Assembly: GCF_034424155.1 (NCBI RefSeq)
Contig: NZ_CP139992.1
Location: forward strand, 2,620,012 to 2,684,011
Length of the DNA: 64,000 nucleotides
Reading direction: 5' to 3'
Source of the DNA: Hafnia alvei
GTDB taxonomy: Bacteria > Pseudomonadota > Gammaproteobacteria > Enterobacterales > Enterobacteriaceae
Below the pieces are notes generated by a model. It searched no databases, was not told the DNA's origin, and saw only the letters and a list, made by a program, of their open reading frames with translations. Each line of letters opens with the position of its first letter. Within the stretch, counting starts at the first letter, position 1. A program made the position numbers and the translations under genes. Shown in pieces: positions 45,402 to 55,960 of the stretch.

Positions 45402-46416
45402 TCTTTTCCCTTAGCACCTGCAAATAGTTGCGTACGGCTTGATTATGGCTCTGTAAATTAGTGGTAAATACGTGTCCACCTTTCCCATCTGCAACAAAGT
45501 ACAAATAAGAGGTTTTATCCGGATGCGCTGCGGCCTCTAACGAGGCTCGGCTCGGCATGGCAATCGGCGTTGGCGGCAAACCGGAGATTACGTAAGTATT
45601 GTATGCGGTTGGCTGCTGTAAGTCGCGCCGCGTCAAATTACCGTTATAGTTTTTGCCGAGACCATATATCACCGTAGGATCAGTCTGTAAACGCATGCCA
45701 ATACGAAGGCGATTGATAAAAACCGATGCCACTTTGCCGCGCTCTTCACCAACGCCAGTTTCTTTTTCAATGATTGACGCCATGGTCACCAGATCTTCAG
45801 GTGTCTTATAAGGCAGATTTTTCTCGCGATCTTGCCATATTTCGTCAACTTCTTTGCTCATGCGATTATACGCCCGCTTAAGTATCATCTCATCGCTATT
45901 GCCCGCGGTGTAATGGTACGTATCGGGATAAAGCCAGCCTTCGATTGGGCGACCTTCAGGTATGCCCAAGACTTTGGCGATCTGGCTTTCATCTTTATTC
46001 GCCAACGCATGTTTCAGGTTTGGCGAAGCCGCTAAGACCTGCATCCAATCTTGAAAACGCGTTCCTTCAATGAAGCGTACGGTGAACTGTGCTTCTTTGC
46101 CGCTTTTAAGCAGTTCAAGAAATTCACGCACGGTCATTCCGGGTGTAATGCGATATGTACCCGCTTTAAAATTAGCCAATTCAGGCTCAAGTTGCAGTAG
46201 CCACGGAAAATAACGGGGATGCGCAATAAGCTTGTCCCTTACTAGCAGGCCTTCTAATGCCACGCGTCCGGTGCCCGCAGGCAGTTTAAACAGCGTTTCT
46301 TGAGTAATCGCCAAAGGCGTTCGGGCAAACTTCTGCACTTGTTGATAGCTCCAAAATAGCGCCACTAACAAAACAACAATGCAGACAACAAGAAGTCCAA
46401 ACAGTTTTTTCTTCAT
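45391..46416 (-). CDS. mltG: Endolytic murein transglycosylase MltG
   Basis: MltG (YceG) is an inner-membrane-anchored lytic transglycosylase that cuts nascent glycan strands and probably ends their elongation. The 341 residues (E. coli 340) begin with one membrane anchor ([20 protein letters not shown]). A LysM-like subdomain and the YceG catalytic domain follow, where the active glutamate lies in [20 protein letters not shown] and the [12 protein letters not shown] block is conserved. It lies 12 bases after pabC and overlaps tmk by 11, matching the E. coli operon. Confidence is very high. Confidence 0.96.
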   Translation of the reverse strand: MKKKLFGLLVVCIVVLLVALFWSYQQVQKFARTPLAITQETLFKLPAGTGRVALEGLLVRDKLIAHPRYFPWLLQLEPELANFKAGTYRITPGMTVREFLELLKSGKEAQFTVRFIEGTRFQDWMQVLAASPNLKHALANKDESQIAKVLGIPEGRPIEGWLYPDTYHYTAGNSDEMILKRAYNRMSKEVDEIWQDREKNLPYKTPEDLVTMASIIEKETGVGEERGKVASVFINRLRIGMRLQTDPTVIYGLGKNYNGNLTRRDLQQPTAYNTYVISGLPPTPIAMPSRASLEAAAHPDKTSYLYFVADGKGGHVFTTNLQSHNQAVRNYLQVLREKNEK

Positions 46417-46428
46417 TCAACCGCCAAA

Positions 46429-47247
46429 TCATGACTCATACACAGGAAGTAAACACTGTGGTAATAAATATTCCGCCAATTGCCGTGAGTTGAAGCGATA
46501 CTCCCCCGCTTCATTCACCGGCAACAGCGGCATTAAAGAGTTGCATATAAAAACTTCTTCCGCGTCTCGCAGCACGTCTAAAGGTGCGGAAACAATGCTT
46601 AATTCATACTCGCTTTCGGCCAATAAACGAATAATGCGCTGACGCATTAGCCCAGCTACGCCGGCGTTGGCAAGCGTTGGCGTAAATACTCGCGTTCCAA
46701 TACGCCAGAATAAATTAGCCGCACAGCATTCCACTAGCCTTGCATTGCTGTCAAGCACCAGCGCCTCATGGGCGTTCGTCTGCTCAAGCTTTGCCTTAAT
46801 CAGCACCTGCTCTAGGCGGTTAAGATGTTTTATGCCAGCAAGAGAAGGGTTGATGCCTAAGCGAATAGGGCTTACGGCAAGCGTGATGCCATCCTCCTGC
46901 CACTGAGCATACTGAGCTGGGATTGCGCTATTTGAAAATATACGACACGGGTTTTCAGCACCGGAAATGGAATAGCCACGCCCACCACTGCCACGCGTTA
47001 TCATCGCTTTAACCACGCCATTCCCTGTCTCAGTCGCCGCTTGACGGAATTCTGTAAGCCACGCCGTCCAATCAACCGGTTCAATCAGTAACCGCGAACA
47101 GGCAAACTGCATCCGGCTAAAGTGAGCATGAATATCATCGATTCGCCCATGAACAGCACGAGCCGTGGTGAAACAACCATCGCCATAGTGCAAGCCACGG
47201 TCGCTGAGCGAAATAACCCCTGCGGGTGTTCCATTAAGCCAAAACAT
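46429..47247 (-). CDS. pabC: Aminodeoxychorismate lyase
   Basis: PabC is a PLP-dependent fold-type IV enzyme that releases pyruvate from 4-amino-4-deoxychorismate to give p-aminobenzoate for folate synthesis. The 272 residues (E. coli 269) begin MFWLNGTPAGVISLSDRGLH. The PLP lysine is K140 in AGIKHLNRLEQVL, and ECCAANLFW is the conserved cofactor-binding segment. The ATG at 47247 has a GGGAG ribosome site six bases upstream; the longer in-frame reading to 47349 runs through the fabF terminator and is rejected. It follows fabF as in E. coli. Confidence 0.95.
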   Translation of the reverse strand: MFWLNGTPAGVISLSDRGLHYGDGCFTTARAVHGRIDDIHAHFSRMQFACSRLLIEPVDWTAWLTEFRQAATETGNGVVKAMITRGSGGRGYSISGAENPCRIFSNSAIPAQYAQWQEDGITLAVSPIRLGINPSLAGIKHLNRLEQVLIKAKLEQTNAHEALVLDSNARLVECCAANLFWRIGTRVFTPTLANAGVAGLMRQRIIRLLAESEYELSIVSAPLDVLRDAEEVFICNSLMPLLPVNEAGEYRFNSRQLAEYLLPQCLLPVYES

Positions 47248-47323
47248 CACCAACTCCCGACGATGGCCAAGGCGTTCTGCCTCGATCCGGTATTCATATT
47301 TTAGCGTTTTGAGAGACGCAGGT

Positions 47324-47351
47324 AAAAAAAATGGCCCCATAAGGGCCATTT
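47324..47351 (-). terminator. Terminator after fabF
   Basis: On the reverse strand AAATGGCCC/GGGCCATTT with a five-base loop runs into a T tract (the A run 47324-47330 on the plus strand). It separates the fab operon from pabC. Confidence 0.82.
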
Positions 47352-47386
47352 GATTTTTGCAGATAACATCTCAAAACTTAAGCGAC

Positions 47387-48628
47387 TTAGATCTTGCGAA
47401 AAATCACAGAACCGTTAGTGCCACCAAAGCCGAAGGAGTTACACAGTGCATATTCCAAACCTTTCACCTGACGAGCTTCGCCTGGTACAAAGTCAAGATC
47501 ACAACCTTCATCTGGGTTATCCAAGTTGATGGTTGGCGCGACAATTTGGTCGCGCAGCGTCAGAATAGTAAAGATAGATTCAACTGCACCTGCGGCACCC
47601 AGAAGGTGGCCCGTCATAGACTTGGTAGAGCTGACCATTACTTTAGCGGCATCTGCGCCGTATACACTTTTCACTGCCTGAGTTTCTGCTTTGTCGCCCG
47701 CCGGAGTAGACGTTCCGTGAGCGTTGATGTAGCCAACCTGAGATGGATTCAAGCCTGCATCACGCAGTGCATTCACCATCGCCAGCGCTGCACCTTCACC
47801 GTTTTCCGGTGGAGAAGTCATGTGGTAAGCATCGCTACTCATACCGAAACCAACGATTTCAGCATAAATTTTTGCACCACGCGCTTTCGCATGCTCGTAT
47901 TCTTCAAGAACCAGAATACCAGCACCGTCACCTAGAACGAAACCGTCACGATCTTTATCCCACGGGCGGCTTGCCGCTTGCGGGTTATCGTTACGCGTTG
48001 ACAGTGCGCGTGCGGCACCAAAGCCACCGACACCCAGAGGTGTACTCGCTTTTTCTGCACCACCTGCCAGCATGACGTCTGCGTCGTTATACGCGATCAT
48101 ACGAGCTGCATGTCCGATGTTATGCACACCAGAAGTACATGCCGTAGCAATAGAAATGCTTGGACCACGCAGACCTAACATGATAGTCAGATGACCCGCT
48201 ACCATGTTCACAATGGTTGAAGGCACGAAGAATGGGCTGATTTTACGCGGTCCGCCTTTAACAAGCGCACTGTGATTTTCTTCAATCAGGCCAAGCCCAC
48301 CGATACCAGAACCAATCGCGGCACCGATACGTGGAGCATTTTCTTCCGTTACTTCAATCCCAGAATCTTTAAATGCCTGAATACCGGCAGCGATTCCATA
48401 CTGAATGAAGGCATCCATCTTGCGTGCATCTTTACGCGAGATGTAGTCTTCACTATTAAAATCCTTTACTAAGCCAGCAAAACGCGTTGCATAGGCGCTA
48501 GTATCGAAATGGTCGATTAAGCTGATGCCACTCTGCCCGGCTACGATAGCATCCCATGTGGAATCTACGGTATTACCGACAGGAGACAACATGCCCAGTC
48601 CGGTCACAACAACTCGACGCTTAGACAC
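47387..48628 (-). CDS. fabF: 3-oxoacyl-ACP synthase II
   Basis: FabF (KAS II) condenses malonyl-ACP with acyl-ACP in fatty-acid elongation and makes cis-vaccenate precursors at low temperature. The 413 residues equal the E. coli length. The Cys-His-His triad is in [24 protein letters not shown] and [14 protein letters not shown]. The [12 protein letters not shown]-terminus is intact. It lies 89 bases after acpP, the normal fab cluster order. Confidence is very high. Confidence 0.97.
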   Translation of the reverse strand: MSKRRVVVTGLGMLSPVGNTVDSTWDAIVAGQSGISLIDHFDTSAYATRFAGLVKDFNSEDYISRKDARKMDAFIQYGIAAGIQAFKDSGIEVTEENAPRIGAAIGSGIGGLGLIEENHSALVKGGPRKISPFFVPSTIVNMVAGHLTIMLGLRGPSISIATACTSGVHNIGHAARMIAYNDADVMLAGGAEKASTPLGVGGFGAARALSTRNDNPQAASRPWDKDRDGFVLGDGAGILVLEEYEHAKARGAKIYAEIVGFGMSSDAYHMTSPPENGEGAALAMVNALRDAGLNPSQVGYINAHGTSTPAGDKAETQAVKSVYGADAAKVMVSSTKSMTGHLLGAAGAVESIFTILTLRDQIVAPTINLDNPDEGCDLDFVPGEARQVKGLEYALCNSFGFGGTNGSVIFRKI

Positions 48629-48717
48629 GCTTGTCCTCCAGGGAGGGAATTTAATTTGAAACTCTATGAGAGCAGGAAAAAACGTAGGCGGTCGAGTGAC
48701 CGCCTAGATGTGTTCGA

Positions 48718-48954
48718 TTACTTGTTCGCAGATTCGATGTAGTCGATTGCTGCTTGAACAGTAGTGATCTTTTCTGCTTCTTCGTCCGGAATCTCAGTAT
48801 CAAACTCTTCTTCCAGAGCCATAACCAGTTCAACGGTGTCAAGAGAATCAGCACCCAGATCGTCAACGAAGGAAGCAGCATTCACGACTTCGTCTTCTTT
48901 AACACCCAGCTGTTCGATAATGATTTTCTTAACGCGTTCTTCGATAGTGCTCAT
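48718..48954 (-). CDS. acpP: Acyl carrier protein
   Basis: AcpP carries growing acyl chains on a 4'-phosphopantetheine arm for fatty-acid, lipid A and phospholipid synthesis. The 78 residues match E. coli ACP almost exactly. The modified serine is S37 (counting Met) in the motif [18 protein letters not shown]. It is strongly acidic. The start at 48954 fits the protein's known N-terminus ([17 protein letters not shown]); a longer in-frame reading to 49092 is an upstream extension without support. It lies between fabG and fabF as in E. coli. Confidence 0.98.
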   Translation of the reverse strand: MSTIEERVKKIIIEQLGVKEDEVVNAASFVDDLGADSLDTVELVMALEEEFDTEIPDEEAEKITTVQAAIDYIESANK

Positions 48955-49108
48955 ACTCTTAAATTTCCTATCAAAACTCGCTTTCGCGATGGTTTTCGTA
49001 GTGTATTGAAAGTTGAAAAAGATGCAACTAAATCCCGGCTGGTCAAACCACGATTTTGCGTTATTTTGCGGCCATTCCCTCAAAAAACGCAAATTATTTT
49101 CGTGATTT

Positions 49109-49843
49109 TTAGATCATATACATGCCGCCATTGACATGTAAGGTCTCACCGGTGATGTAGCTAGCCTCATCTGAGGCTAAAAATGCAACAGCGTTAGCGA
49201 TTTCTTTTGCTTCACCCAAGCGGTTCGCTGGGACCTGCGCCAGAATGTCTTTACGCTGCTCTTCCGTTAGCGAACGTGTCATATCGGTCTCAATGAAACC
49301 AGGAGCCACGACGTTAACGGTAATGCCACGAGAAGCAACTTCTCGTGCTAGAGACTTACTAAAGCCAATCAAACCTGCTTTAGCGGCCGCGTAGTTTGCT
49401 TGTCCAGCATTACCCATTGTACCCACAACAGAGCCAATGGTGATAATGCGGCCACAGCGTTTTTTCATCATAGCTCGTAAAACCGCTTTTGACAGGCGGA
49501 ATACCGAAGTCAGATTCGTATCGAGGATATCCTCCCACTCATCGTCCTTCATACGCATCAATAGGTTATCACGAGTAATGCCGGCATTATTGACCAAAAT
49601 GTCAATTTCGCCAAATTCAGCACGGATAGTGCTCAATACTGCATCAATAGAAGCCGGATCAACAACGTTCAGGTTTAAACCTTTGCCGTTTTCGCCCAGA
49701 TAAGCGCTAATATCTTCTGCGCCTTTATCACTAGTTGCGGTGCCAATAACGCGGGCACCACGGGCAACTAAAGTCTCAGCAATAGCGCGGCCAATACCAC
49801 GGCTTGCGCCGGTGACCAGTGCAATTTTTCCTTCGAAGCTCAT
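49109..49843 (-). CDS. fabG: 3-oxoacyl-ACP reductase
   Basis: FabG reduces 3-ketoacyl-ACP with NADPH in fatty-acid elongation. The 244 residues match the E. coli length. The Rossmann motif is [11 protein letters not shown], and the Ser-Tyr-Lys triad lies in [12 protein letters not shown] and [13 protein letters not shown]. The second of two adjacent ATGs (49843) is chosen because its GAGG ribosome site is better spaced and it gives the E. coli length; a start at 49867 would overlap fabD. It lies 13 bases after fabD. Confidence is very high. Confidence 0.97.
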   Translation of the reverse strand: MSFEGKIALVTGASRGIGRAIAETLVARGARVIGTATSDKGAEDISAYLGENGKGLNLNVVDPASIDAVLSTIRAEFGEIDILVNNAGITRDNLLMRMKDDEWEDILDTNLTSVFRLSKAVLRAMMKKRCGRIITIGSVVGTMGNAGQANYAAAKAGLIGFSKSLAREVASRGITVNVVAPGFIETDMTRSLTEEQRKDILAQVPANRLGEAKEIANAVAFLASDEASYITGETLHVNGGMYMI

Positions 49844-49856
49844 CATTTTCCTCTTC

Positions 49857-50786
49857 TTATTGTGCAAGCGCTGCAGATACAGACGCAGCGTCGTTAATCG
49901 CAGCTGCCGTCATAGTATCGACAATACGCTTGGTCAGACCGGTCAGAACTTTACCCGGGCCAACCTCCAGCAGGTGCTCAATGCCCTCACCTGCCATAAA
50001 TTCAACTGATTCACTCCAGCGTACTGGGCTATACAGCTGACGCACTAAGGCGTCGCGGATAGCGTCTGGCGAGGTTTCAGTTTTAACATCCACATTGTTC
50101 ACTACGGGGAACTGAGGCGCATTGAAAGCAATACCCTGCAATGCAATTGCAAGCTTATCCGCCGCGGGCTTCATCAGTGCACAGTGCGATGGCACGCTAA
50201 CAGGCAACGGCAGCGCACGTTTAGCACCAGCCGCTTTACACGCAGCACCAGCACGCTCAACGGCGTCTTTATTGCCCGCAATAACAACTTGTCCAGGAGA
50301 GTTAAAGTTCACCGGAGAGACAACTTCCCCCTGAGCAGACTCTTCGCACGCTTTTGCAATGGCATCGTTATCCAAACCGATAATGGCAGACATCGCGCCA
50401 GTACCCGCAGGTACTGCTTCCTGCATCAGCTTACCGCGCAGTTCAACTAAGCGAATAGCCTGTTTGAAATCCAGAACACCGGCACAGACCAACGCAGAAT
50501 ATTCACCGAGGCTATGGCCAGCCATCATTGCAGGCTGAGCACCATTTTCCTGCTGCCATACGCGATAAATCGCGACGGAAGCCGCCAGCAACGCAGGCTG
50601 TGTTTGCCACGTTTTGTTCAACTCTTCAGCAGGGCCTTCCTGAACTAGTTTCCACAGGTCGTAACCCAATGCGTCAGATGCCTCAGCAAAAGTCTGCTCT
50701 ACAATCGGAAATTGTGCCGCAAGATCGGCCAGCATACCTACGGTTTGCGAACCCTGACCTGGAAACACCATTGCGAATTTAGACAT
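49857..50786 (-). CDS. fabD: Malonyl-CoA:ACP transacylase
   Basis: FabD transfers malonate from CoA to ACP, supplying the elongation donor. The 309 residues equal the E. coli length. The nucleophile serine is in AGHSLGEYSALV (around residue 92) and the partner histidine in VPSHCALMKPA. The N-terminal FAMVFPGQGSQTVGML is the usual oxyanion glutamine region. It lies 98 bases after fabH and 13 before fabG. Confidence is very high. Confidence 0.97.
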   Translation of the reverse strand: MSKFAMVFPGQGSQTVGMLADLAAQFPIVEQTFAEASDALGYDLWKLVQEGPAEELNKTWQTQPALLAASVAIYRVWQQENGAQPAMMAGHSLGEYSALVCAGVLDFKQAIRLVELRGKLMQEAVPAGTGAMSAIIGLDNDAIAKACEESAQGEVVSPVNFNSPGQVVIAGNKDAVERAGAACKAAGAKRALPLPVSVPSHCALMKPAADKLAIALQGIAFNAPQFPVVNNVDVKTETSPDAIRDALVRQLYSPVRWSESVEFMAGEGIEHLLEVGPGKVLTGLTKRIVDTMTAAAINDAASVSAALAQ

Positions 50787-50884
50787 GTTTGTTTTCCTGA
50801 TATTCTTTTATAACCAACGCGTTAAATATTGTTACCCTGTAACTTATGCAACAATACTTATCCCACGTCAGAAAATCTTAACGA

Positions 50885-51835
50885 TTAAAAACGAACCAAA
50901 GCAGAGCCCCAGGTGAAACCACCACCAAAAGCTTCCAGCAGAATCAGTTGTCCACGCTGAATGCGACCATCACGTACGGCCTCATCTAACGCGCAAGGCA
51001 CGGATGCCGCAGATGTGTTTCCGTGACGATCTAAGGTCACGATCACGTTTTCTAACGTCATGCCCAATTTTTTCGCGGTTGCGCTGATGATGCGCAGGTT
51101 AGCCTGATGCGGAACCAGCCAATCCAAATCGCTACGCTCAAGGTTATTCGCAGCAAGAGATTCGTCGACGATATGCGCGAGTTCAGTGACGGCCACCTTA
51201 AACACTTCGTTACCCGCCATAGTCAGATAAGCCTGATCTTCGGTGTAACGTTGGCGATTTGGCAGAGTCAGCAACTCGCCATAGTGACCATCAGCATGGA
51301 TATGAGTCGAAAGAATACCCGCTTCTTCAGATGCACCGAGTACAACAGCACCCGCGCCGTCACCAAAGAGGATCACGGTGCCACGATCGGTCGGATCTAG
51401 GGTACGGCTCAAGGTATCAGAACCGATCACCAGCGCATGTTTAACCGCGCCGTTTTTAACGTACTGGTCGGCAATGCTCAGCGCGTAGGTAAACCCTGCG
51501 CAGGCAGCGGCAACGTCAAAGGCCGCACAGCCTTTGATATCCAGCATCTGTTGCACCTGACACGCCGCGCTTGGGAACGCGTGCGTTGCCGATGTGGTAG
51601 CAACAACGATCAGGCCAATATCATTTTTGTCGAGGCCAGACATCTCAAGCGCATGTTTCGCCGCTTCAAATGCCATGGTTGATACGTTTTCATCCGGCGC
51701 AGCGATGCGACGTTCGCGAATGCCTGTACGGGAAACAATCCACTCATCAGACGTTTCAACCATACTTTCTAAATCGGCGTTGGTACGCACTTGTACGGGC
51801 AGGTAGCTCCCCGTACCGAGAATTCTTGTATACAT
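50885..51835 (-). CDS. fabH: 3-oxoacyl-ACP synthase III
   Basis: FabH (KAS III) starts fatty-acid synthesis by condensing acetyl-CoA with malonyl-ACP. The 316 residues (E. coli 317) carry the catalytic cysteine in [14 protein letters not shown] (about residue 112). The histidine is in [12 protein letters not shown] and the asparagine in [11 protein letters not shown]. It starts six bases after plsX, so the two are probably co-translated, and fabD follows by 98 bases. Confidence is very high. Confidence 0.97.
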   Translation of the reverse strand: MYTRILGTGSYLPVQVRTNADLESMVETSDEWIVSRTGIRERRIAAPDENVSTMAFEAAKHALEMSGLDKNDIGLIVVATTSATHAFPSAACQVQQMLDIKGCAAFDVAAACAGFTYALSIADQYVKNGAVKHALVIGSDTLSRTLDPTDRGTVILFGDGAGAVVLGASEEAGILSTHIHADGHYGELLTLPNRQRYTEDQAYLTMAGNEVFKVAVTELAHIVDESLAANNLERSDLDWLVPHQANLRIISATAKKLGMTLENVIVTLDRHGNTSAASVPCALDEAVRDGRIQRGQLILLEAFGGGFTWGSALVRF

Positions 51836-51841
51836 GTACGA

Positions 51842-52876
51842 TCAATCACTCTTGGGTAATATCGCCTCAAGGCGCAGGGCAATTCGCTGTGGAATTTGCC
51901 TTTGCACCGCCTGCACAGCCTGTTCGATAGCGACAGCGAACGCTTTTTGGTTCGCCGCGCCGTGGCTTTTAATCACGGTGCCACGTAATCCTACCAGACA
52001 AGCTCCATTATACTGGTCGGGGTTCAAATCACCGAAACGCTTAGCAATTCTTTTTTGTATCAAGCGCCCCAATAATTTTAACCACCAAGAGCGCTTGCGC
52101 TTCTCTCCTGGTGATTTGAGAAGGGATAGAAACATACGTACCACCCCCTCCATCGTCTTTAACGTAACATTACCCACGAAGCCGTCACAAACCAACACAT
52201 CTGTTTTGCCTGTCAGCAAATCATTACCTTCCAGATAGCCGATATAGTTAATCGCTGGCGTGCTTTTGAGCACAGCGGCGGCTTCGCGGATATTGTCTAA
52301 ACCTTTAAACTCTTCTTCACCAATGTTCAGCAGGGCGATACGTGGCGAGGTTATGCCAACGATCTCTTCCGCCATTACCGCACCCATCACGGCAAACTGC
52401 ACTAACATGGCACTACTGCTTTCAACGTTAGCGCCCAAATCTAGCACTACCGTCTTACTCTTTTGCTGATTCGGTAATACCGTCATCAGCGCTGGACGCT
52501 CAATACCATCTAGCGGTTTAAGCATCAATTTCGCCAGTCCCATCAGCGCGCCGGTATTCCCCGCACTGACAACGGCCTGAGCCTCGCCATTCTTCACTAA
52601 ATCAAGCGCGATACGCATCGATGTTCCTTTGCTGGTGCGGATAGCATGCGAAAGTTTAGCATCGTTGGATATAACTGATTCAGCAGGGATCACACGCAAA
52701 CGTTGTTGAAGCGCAGGTGCTGCTTTAGCAAGATAAGGTGCGATGGCGTCGGGTTGTCCGACAATTAGAAGGTATAGCGACGAAGTAGACGCCAGTGCCT
52801 GCAAAGCTGCAGGCACTGTGATGCAAGGACCGAAATCCCCGCTCATAGCATCTAACGCGAGGGTTAGACGAGTCAA
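51842..52876 (-). CDS. plsX: Phosphate acyltransferase PlsX
   Basis: PlsX makes acyl-phosphate from acyl-ACP for phosphatidate synthesis and sits peripherally on the inner membrane. The 344 residues begin [20 protein letters not shown], with the DAMGGD-type motif here [26 protein letters not shown] and the [17 protein letters not shown] region are conserved. It follows rpmF by 27 bases and precedes fabH by six, the E. coli order. Confidence is very high. Confidence 0.96.
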   Translation of the reverse strand: MTRLTLALDAMSGDFGPCITVPAALQALASTSSLYLLIVGQPDAIAPYLAKAAPALQQRLRVIPAESVISNDAKLSHAIRTSKGTSMRIALDLVKNGEAQAVVSAGNTGALMGLAKLMLKPLDGIERPALMTVLPNQQKSKTVVLDLGANVESSSAMLVQFAVMGAVMAEEIVGITSPRIALLNIGEEEFKGLDNIREAAAVLKSTPAINYIGYLEGNDLLTGKTDVLVCDGFVGNVTLKTMEGVVRMFLSLLKSPGEKRKRSWWLKLLGRLIQKRIAKRFGDLNPDQYNGACLVGLRGTVIKSHGAANQKAFAVAIEQAVQAVQRQIPQRIALRLEAILPKSD

Positions 52877-52903
52877 AGTATCGCCTTGTAAATACTAAAA
52901 GTA

Positions 52904-53074
52904 TTACTTAACGATAACCTTGCGACCGCGGTAGAAACCGTCCGCAGTGACATGGTGACGCAGGTGAGTTTCACCGGAAACCTTGTCAACAGAGACGGTA
53001 GTCGTGGTCAGCGCATCGTGTGAACGACGCATACCACGGCAAGAGCGGGTTTTTTTGTTCTGTTGTACGGCCAT
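52904..53074 (-). CDS. rpmF: 50S ribosomal protein L32
   Basis: L32 is a small basic protein of the large ribosomal subunit. The reverse strand translates to 56 residues: [20 protein letters not shown], then the segment ending [15 protein letters not shown]. It follows yceD by 16 bases and precedes plsX by 27, the conserved yceD-rpmF-plsX order. The length is one residue under the E. coli protein. Its small size keeps it below many ORF cut-offs. Confidence is very high. Confidence 0.96.
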   Translation of the reverse strand: MAVQQNKKTRSCRGMRRSHDALTTTTVSVDKVSGETHLRHHVTADGFYRGRKVIVK

Positions 53075-53090
53075 TGACCTTACTCCTTGA

Positions 53091-53612
53091 TTACTTACGC
53101 TTTAAACTGGCTAATGCGGCAAATGGATTTGGTTTGTCTACCTCAGGAGGCAGTTTACCAAATACCATGTCCGCGTCGGACACTTCACAGTGTTCAGATT
53201 CATGCACCGGAACTACCGGCAGGGCGAGGATGATTTCATCTTCAACCATTGCCAGCAAATCGACTTCACCAAAATCGTTGACTTCGATCGGCTCGTAAGC
53301 TTCCGGCAATGCCTCAGCCTGCTCGTCATTGGCGACCGGGCTGAAACAATACGTTGTATGGACCTGCTGTTGGAACGTCTGATTACAGCGCTGACAACAT
53401 AACGTTACCGCTACATCGGCATGGCCGGTAATCACCGCTAACCGCTGGTTATCAATATTAAATGACAACGACACGGCAACATCGCTATCCACACTGACCA
53501 CAGATTCAGCAACTCGCGTTACCTGCTCAGACGAATAGAAACCAACGTAATCTAATCGTTTCTGTGCAGTACGAACTGCATCAAGGGTCAAGGGTAATTT
53601 TACCTTTTGCAT
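53091..53612 (-). CDS. yceD: YceD, DUF177 large-subunit rRNA accumulation protein
   Basis: YceD is a widely conserved DUF177-family protein required for normal 23S rRNA accumulation in some bacteria and plastids; its mechanism is unclear. The 173 residues match E. coli YceD in length. A probable metal site is the CCQRCNQTF segment in the middle, and an acidic region with [20 protein letters not shown] is typical of the family. It lies first in the yceD-rpmF-plsX-fab run and is divergent from maf. Confidence is high. Confidence 0.95.
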   Translation of the reverse strand: MQKVKLPLTLDAVRTAQKRLDYVGFYSSEQVTRVAESVVSVDSDVAVSLSFNIDNQRLAVITGHADVAVTLCCQRCNQTFQQQVHTTYCFSPVANDEQAEALPEAYEPIEVNDFGEVDLLAMVEDEIILALPVVPVHESEHCEVSDADMVFGKLPPEVDKPNPFAALASLKRK

Positions 53613-53753
53613 AGGGCGCGCATATTAACTTTGTAAAGACCGAGAGTCAAAGGAAAAGGCCTTGCAGGCACACTTTCCCTCCAATATTCGCTTCCTGAGC
53701 GGCGGACAGTTTAAAATGTCAGATTCAATTACGCCATGCTTTATGGAAAAAAT

Positions 53754-54353
53754 ATGTCACCTTTAATTTTAGCCTCTACTTCGCCCTACCGCCGAGCTTT
53801 ACTTGAAAAGCTCGGTGTTGAATTCATTTGCGCCGCGCCCGACACGGATGAAACCCCACAAGATGAAGAGTCAGCAACCGATCTCGTCCAGCGCTTAGCA
53901 CAAGAAAAAGCACACTCTCTGAGCGAAAAATTCCCTAATCATTTTATTATTGGCTCCGATCAGGTCTGCGTTATTGATGGGAAAATTGTCGGAAAACCGG
54001 GTTCAGTTGAGAATGCGCATCAACAATTACGAGCCGCTAGTGGAAAAGTCATTACCTTTTATACCGGTCTCTGCGTGCTAAATAGCCATACAATGCAAAA
54101 GGAAATTATTTGTGAGCCTTTCCACGTTCACTTTCGCCGCTTAACCGATGACGAAATCCACGCCTACATTAAACTCGAGATGCCGCTGTACTGTGCAGGT
54201 AGTTTTATGTGCGAGGGTGCCGGTATATTGCTGTTTAGCCAGCTTGAAGGCCGCGATCCTAACGCATTAGTGGGATTGCCTTTAATTGCACTCAACGAAA
54301 TTCTGCTTAAGTTTGGCTATAACGCATTGCTTGAAGGTAAAAATAAAGCATAA
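53754..54353 (+). CDS. yceF: Maf-family 7-methyl-GTP pyrophosphatase
   Basis: YceF is a Maf-family nucleoside-triphosphate pyrophosphatase of the YceF subgroup that hydrolyses 7-methyl-GTP, probably a house-cleaning activity. From the ATG at 53754 it has 199 residues (E. coli 194). Conserved features are [18 protein letters not shown] at the N-terminus, [25 protein letters not shown] and the [15 protein letters not shown] region near the C-terminus. An upstream in-frame ATG at 53736 would add six residues, and neither start has a strong ribosome site. It is divergent from yceD. Confidence in identity is high. Confidence 0.93.
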   Translation: MSPLILASTSPYRRALLEKLGVEFICAAPDTDETPQDEESATDLVQRLAQEKAHSLSEKFPNHFIIGSDQVCVIDGKIVGKPGSVENAHQQLRAASGKVITFYTGLCVLNSHTMQKEIICEPFHVHFRRLTDDEIHAYIKLEMPLYCAGSFMCEGAGILLFSQLEGRDPNALVGLPLIALNEILLKFGYNALLEGKNKA

Positions 54354-54376
54354 AAAAAGCCGGAATAATCCGGCTT
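54352..54376 (-). terminator. Terminator between yceF and rluC
   Basis: AAGCCGGA/TCCGGCTT with a four-base loop lies between the two convergent stops. On the reverse strand it is followed by a T run (A run 54352-54358), so it serves rluC best. Confidence 0.87.
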
Positions 54377-54393
54377 CGTTAATTTATCAGCGA

Positions 54394-55353
54394 CTAGCTG
54401 GCTTTGGTTTTACGCAACACATCGAGGCAATGGCGCAATTTCTTGTCCATAGGGGCTTCCACCCGCATGGTTTCGCCGGTGTTCGGATGTTCAAAGCGTA
54501 ATGCGGCAGCATGCAAGAATAAGCGGTCTAGGCCAGTTCCCTTCAACTCAGCATCAAAATCACGATCGCCATAGCGATCGTCGAAGGCAATCGGATGGCC
54601 AGCATGCAGTGCATGCACGCGGATTTGGTGAGTTCGGCCCGTTACTGGGCTGGCCTTCACCAAGGTCGCATGCTCAAAACGTTCTTCAACCTTAAAGCGC
54701 GTTTCAGACGGTTTACCTTCCGCATTAACGCGAACAATACGCTCGCCGCTTTGCAGAATATTTTTAAGTAGCGGCGCCTGCACAACTTTACAATGCGACT
54801 GCCACTGACCGCGAACCAGCGCCAAATAGTCTTTCTGCATCCCTTTCATGCGCAGTTGCTCATGCAACGCGCGCAGTGCAGAACGCTTCTTAGCGACCAA
54901 TAATACACCGGAGGTTTCACGATCTAGGCGGTGCACCAGTTCAAGAAAACGCGCTTCAGGACGTAATGCGCGCAGTCCTTCGATAACACCAAAGCTTAAG
55001 CCACTGCCGCCATGCACGGCGGTACCCGACGGTTTGTTCAGCACCAGTAGATGATCGTCTTCAAAGATGATGCAATCATTCAGCGCAGCTACTTTGTCCA
55101 GCTTCGCCGACACGGGAGCCTCGTCTCGTTCGGCAATTCGCACCGGTGGAATTCGAACTTCGTCGCCCGGCTGTAATTTATATTCTGGCTTGATGCGTTT
55201 TTTATTAACTCGCACCTCGCCCTTACGCACGATGCGATAAATCATACTTTTTGGCACGCCTTTCAGCTGATTGCGCAAAAAATTATCAATACGCTGCCCT
55301 GCCTCATCGGCGGCAATCGTGACTAACTTTACTGAGGTGTTATTCATATTCAT
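54394..55353 (-). CDS. rluC: 23S rRNA pseudouridine(955/2504/2580) synthase
   Basis: RluC converts U955, U2504 and U2580 of 23S rRNA to pseudouridine. The 319 residues equal the E. coli length. An N-terminal S4 RNA-binding domain ([20 protein letters not shown]) is followed by the RluA-family catalytic domain with the aspartate nucleophile in [30 protein letters not shown] is the conserved downstream motif. It is divergent from rne, with a 607-base gap, as in E. coli. Confidence is very high. Confidence 0.96.
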   Translation of the reverse strand: MNMNNTSVKLVTIAADEAGQRIDNFLRNQLKGVPKSMIYRIVRKGEVRVNKKRIKPEYKLQPGDEVRIPPVRIAERDEAPVSAKLDKVAALNDCIIFEDDHLLVLNKPSGTAVHGGSGLSFGVIEGLRALRPEARFLELVHRLDRETSGVLLVAKKRSALRALHEQLRMKGMQKDYLALVRGQWQSHCKVVQAPLLKNILQSGERIVRVNAEGKPSETRFKVEERFEHATLVKASPVTGRTHQIRVHALHAGHPIAFDDRYGDRDFDAELKGTGLDRLFLHAAALRFEHPNTGETMRVEAPMDKKLRHCLDVLRKTKAS

Positions 55354-55960
55354 GGACGCGATTTTAAAGAGGCATTCAACGGCATGCCACTTCTTTTTTG
55401 AGCTAACGGCAGATTATCGCGAAAGGTGAGAATGATGAGAGCTGGGAGAACGTTTGCGCCCGCATTCTGCCTAATATACGAGCAACCAGACAGACTTGTT
55501 GTGAAGTACCGCAAGAATCTTCTTGATAAGGGTAAAAGTCGTCTTGCTATACAGGCCGTTGCAGTGGAATAATGACAAAGATTTCCGCGTTAATTCTCAT
55601 TAAGACAGGGAAAACGACGGGATTTGACGTTTACTTGATGCCACAGAAATGCAGCAATGGCGTAAGACGTAGTGTGAAATCAAGTAATTAGCGGGCTGTG
55701 GGTAGCAGTCTGACCTAAAACATGGAATCAGCAATGCTGCATATTTTTGCAATTATTGACTGATAAACAGTGCTGTGTTTCACAAAGCTGTATTTTCGCT
55801 AAGAAACATAGGCTTACCGAAATATGCGCCCCTATGCAGGCGACAACCGTGAGGTTGACGACTTTGCGATAAGACTCGGGGTCATCGGTCTTCCTCTCGG
55901 TCAGGACGTTATTTTGCCCGCAGCTTAGTTGCCAATGCAAAAAAAATGAGTAAGTTGAAG
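55354..55960 (+). promoter_or_regulatory. rne autoregulatory 5' leader region
   Basis: This 607-base gap lies between rluC and rne. In E. coli the rne mRNA has a leader of about 360 bases that RNase E binds to control its own level. A conserved hairpin (hp2-like) is visible here: CAACC (55844-55848), a GTGA tetraloop and GGTTG (55853-55857), with an outer CG/CG pair at 55841-55842 and 55859-55860. The rest is AT-rich nearer rluC and has no good ORF. Confidence 0.8.
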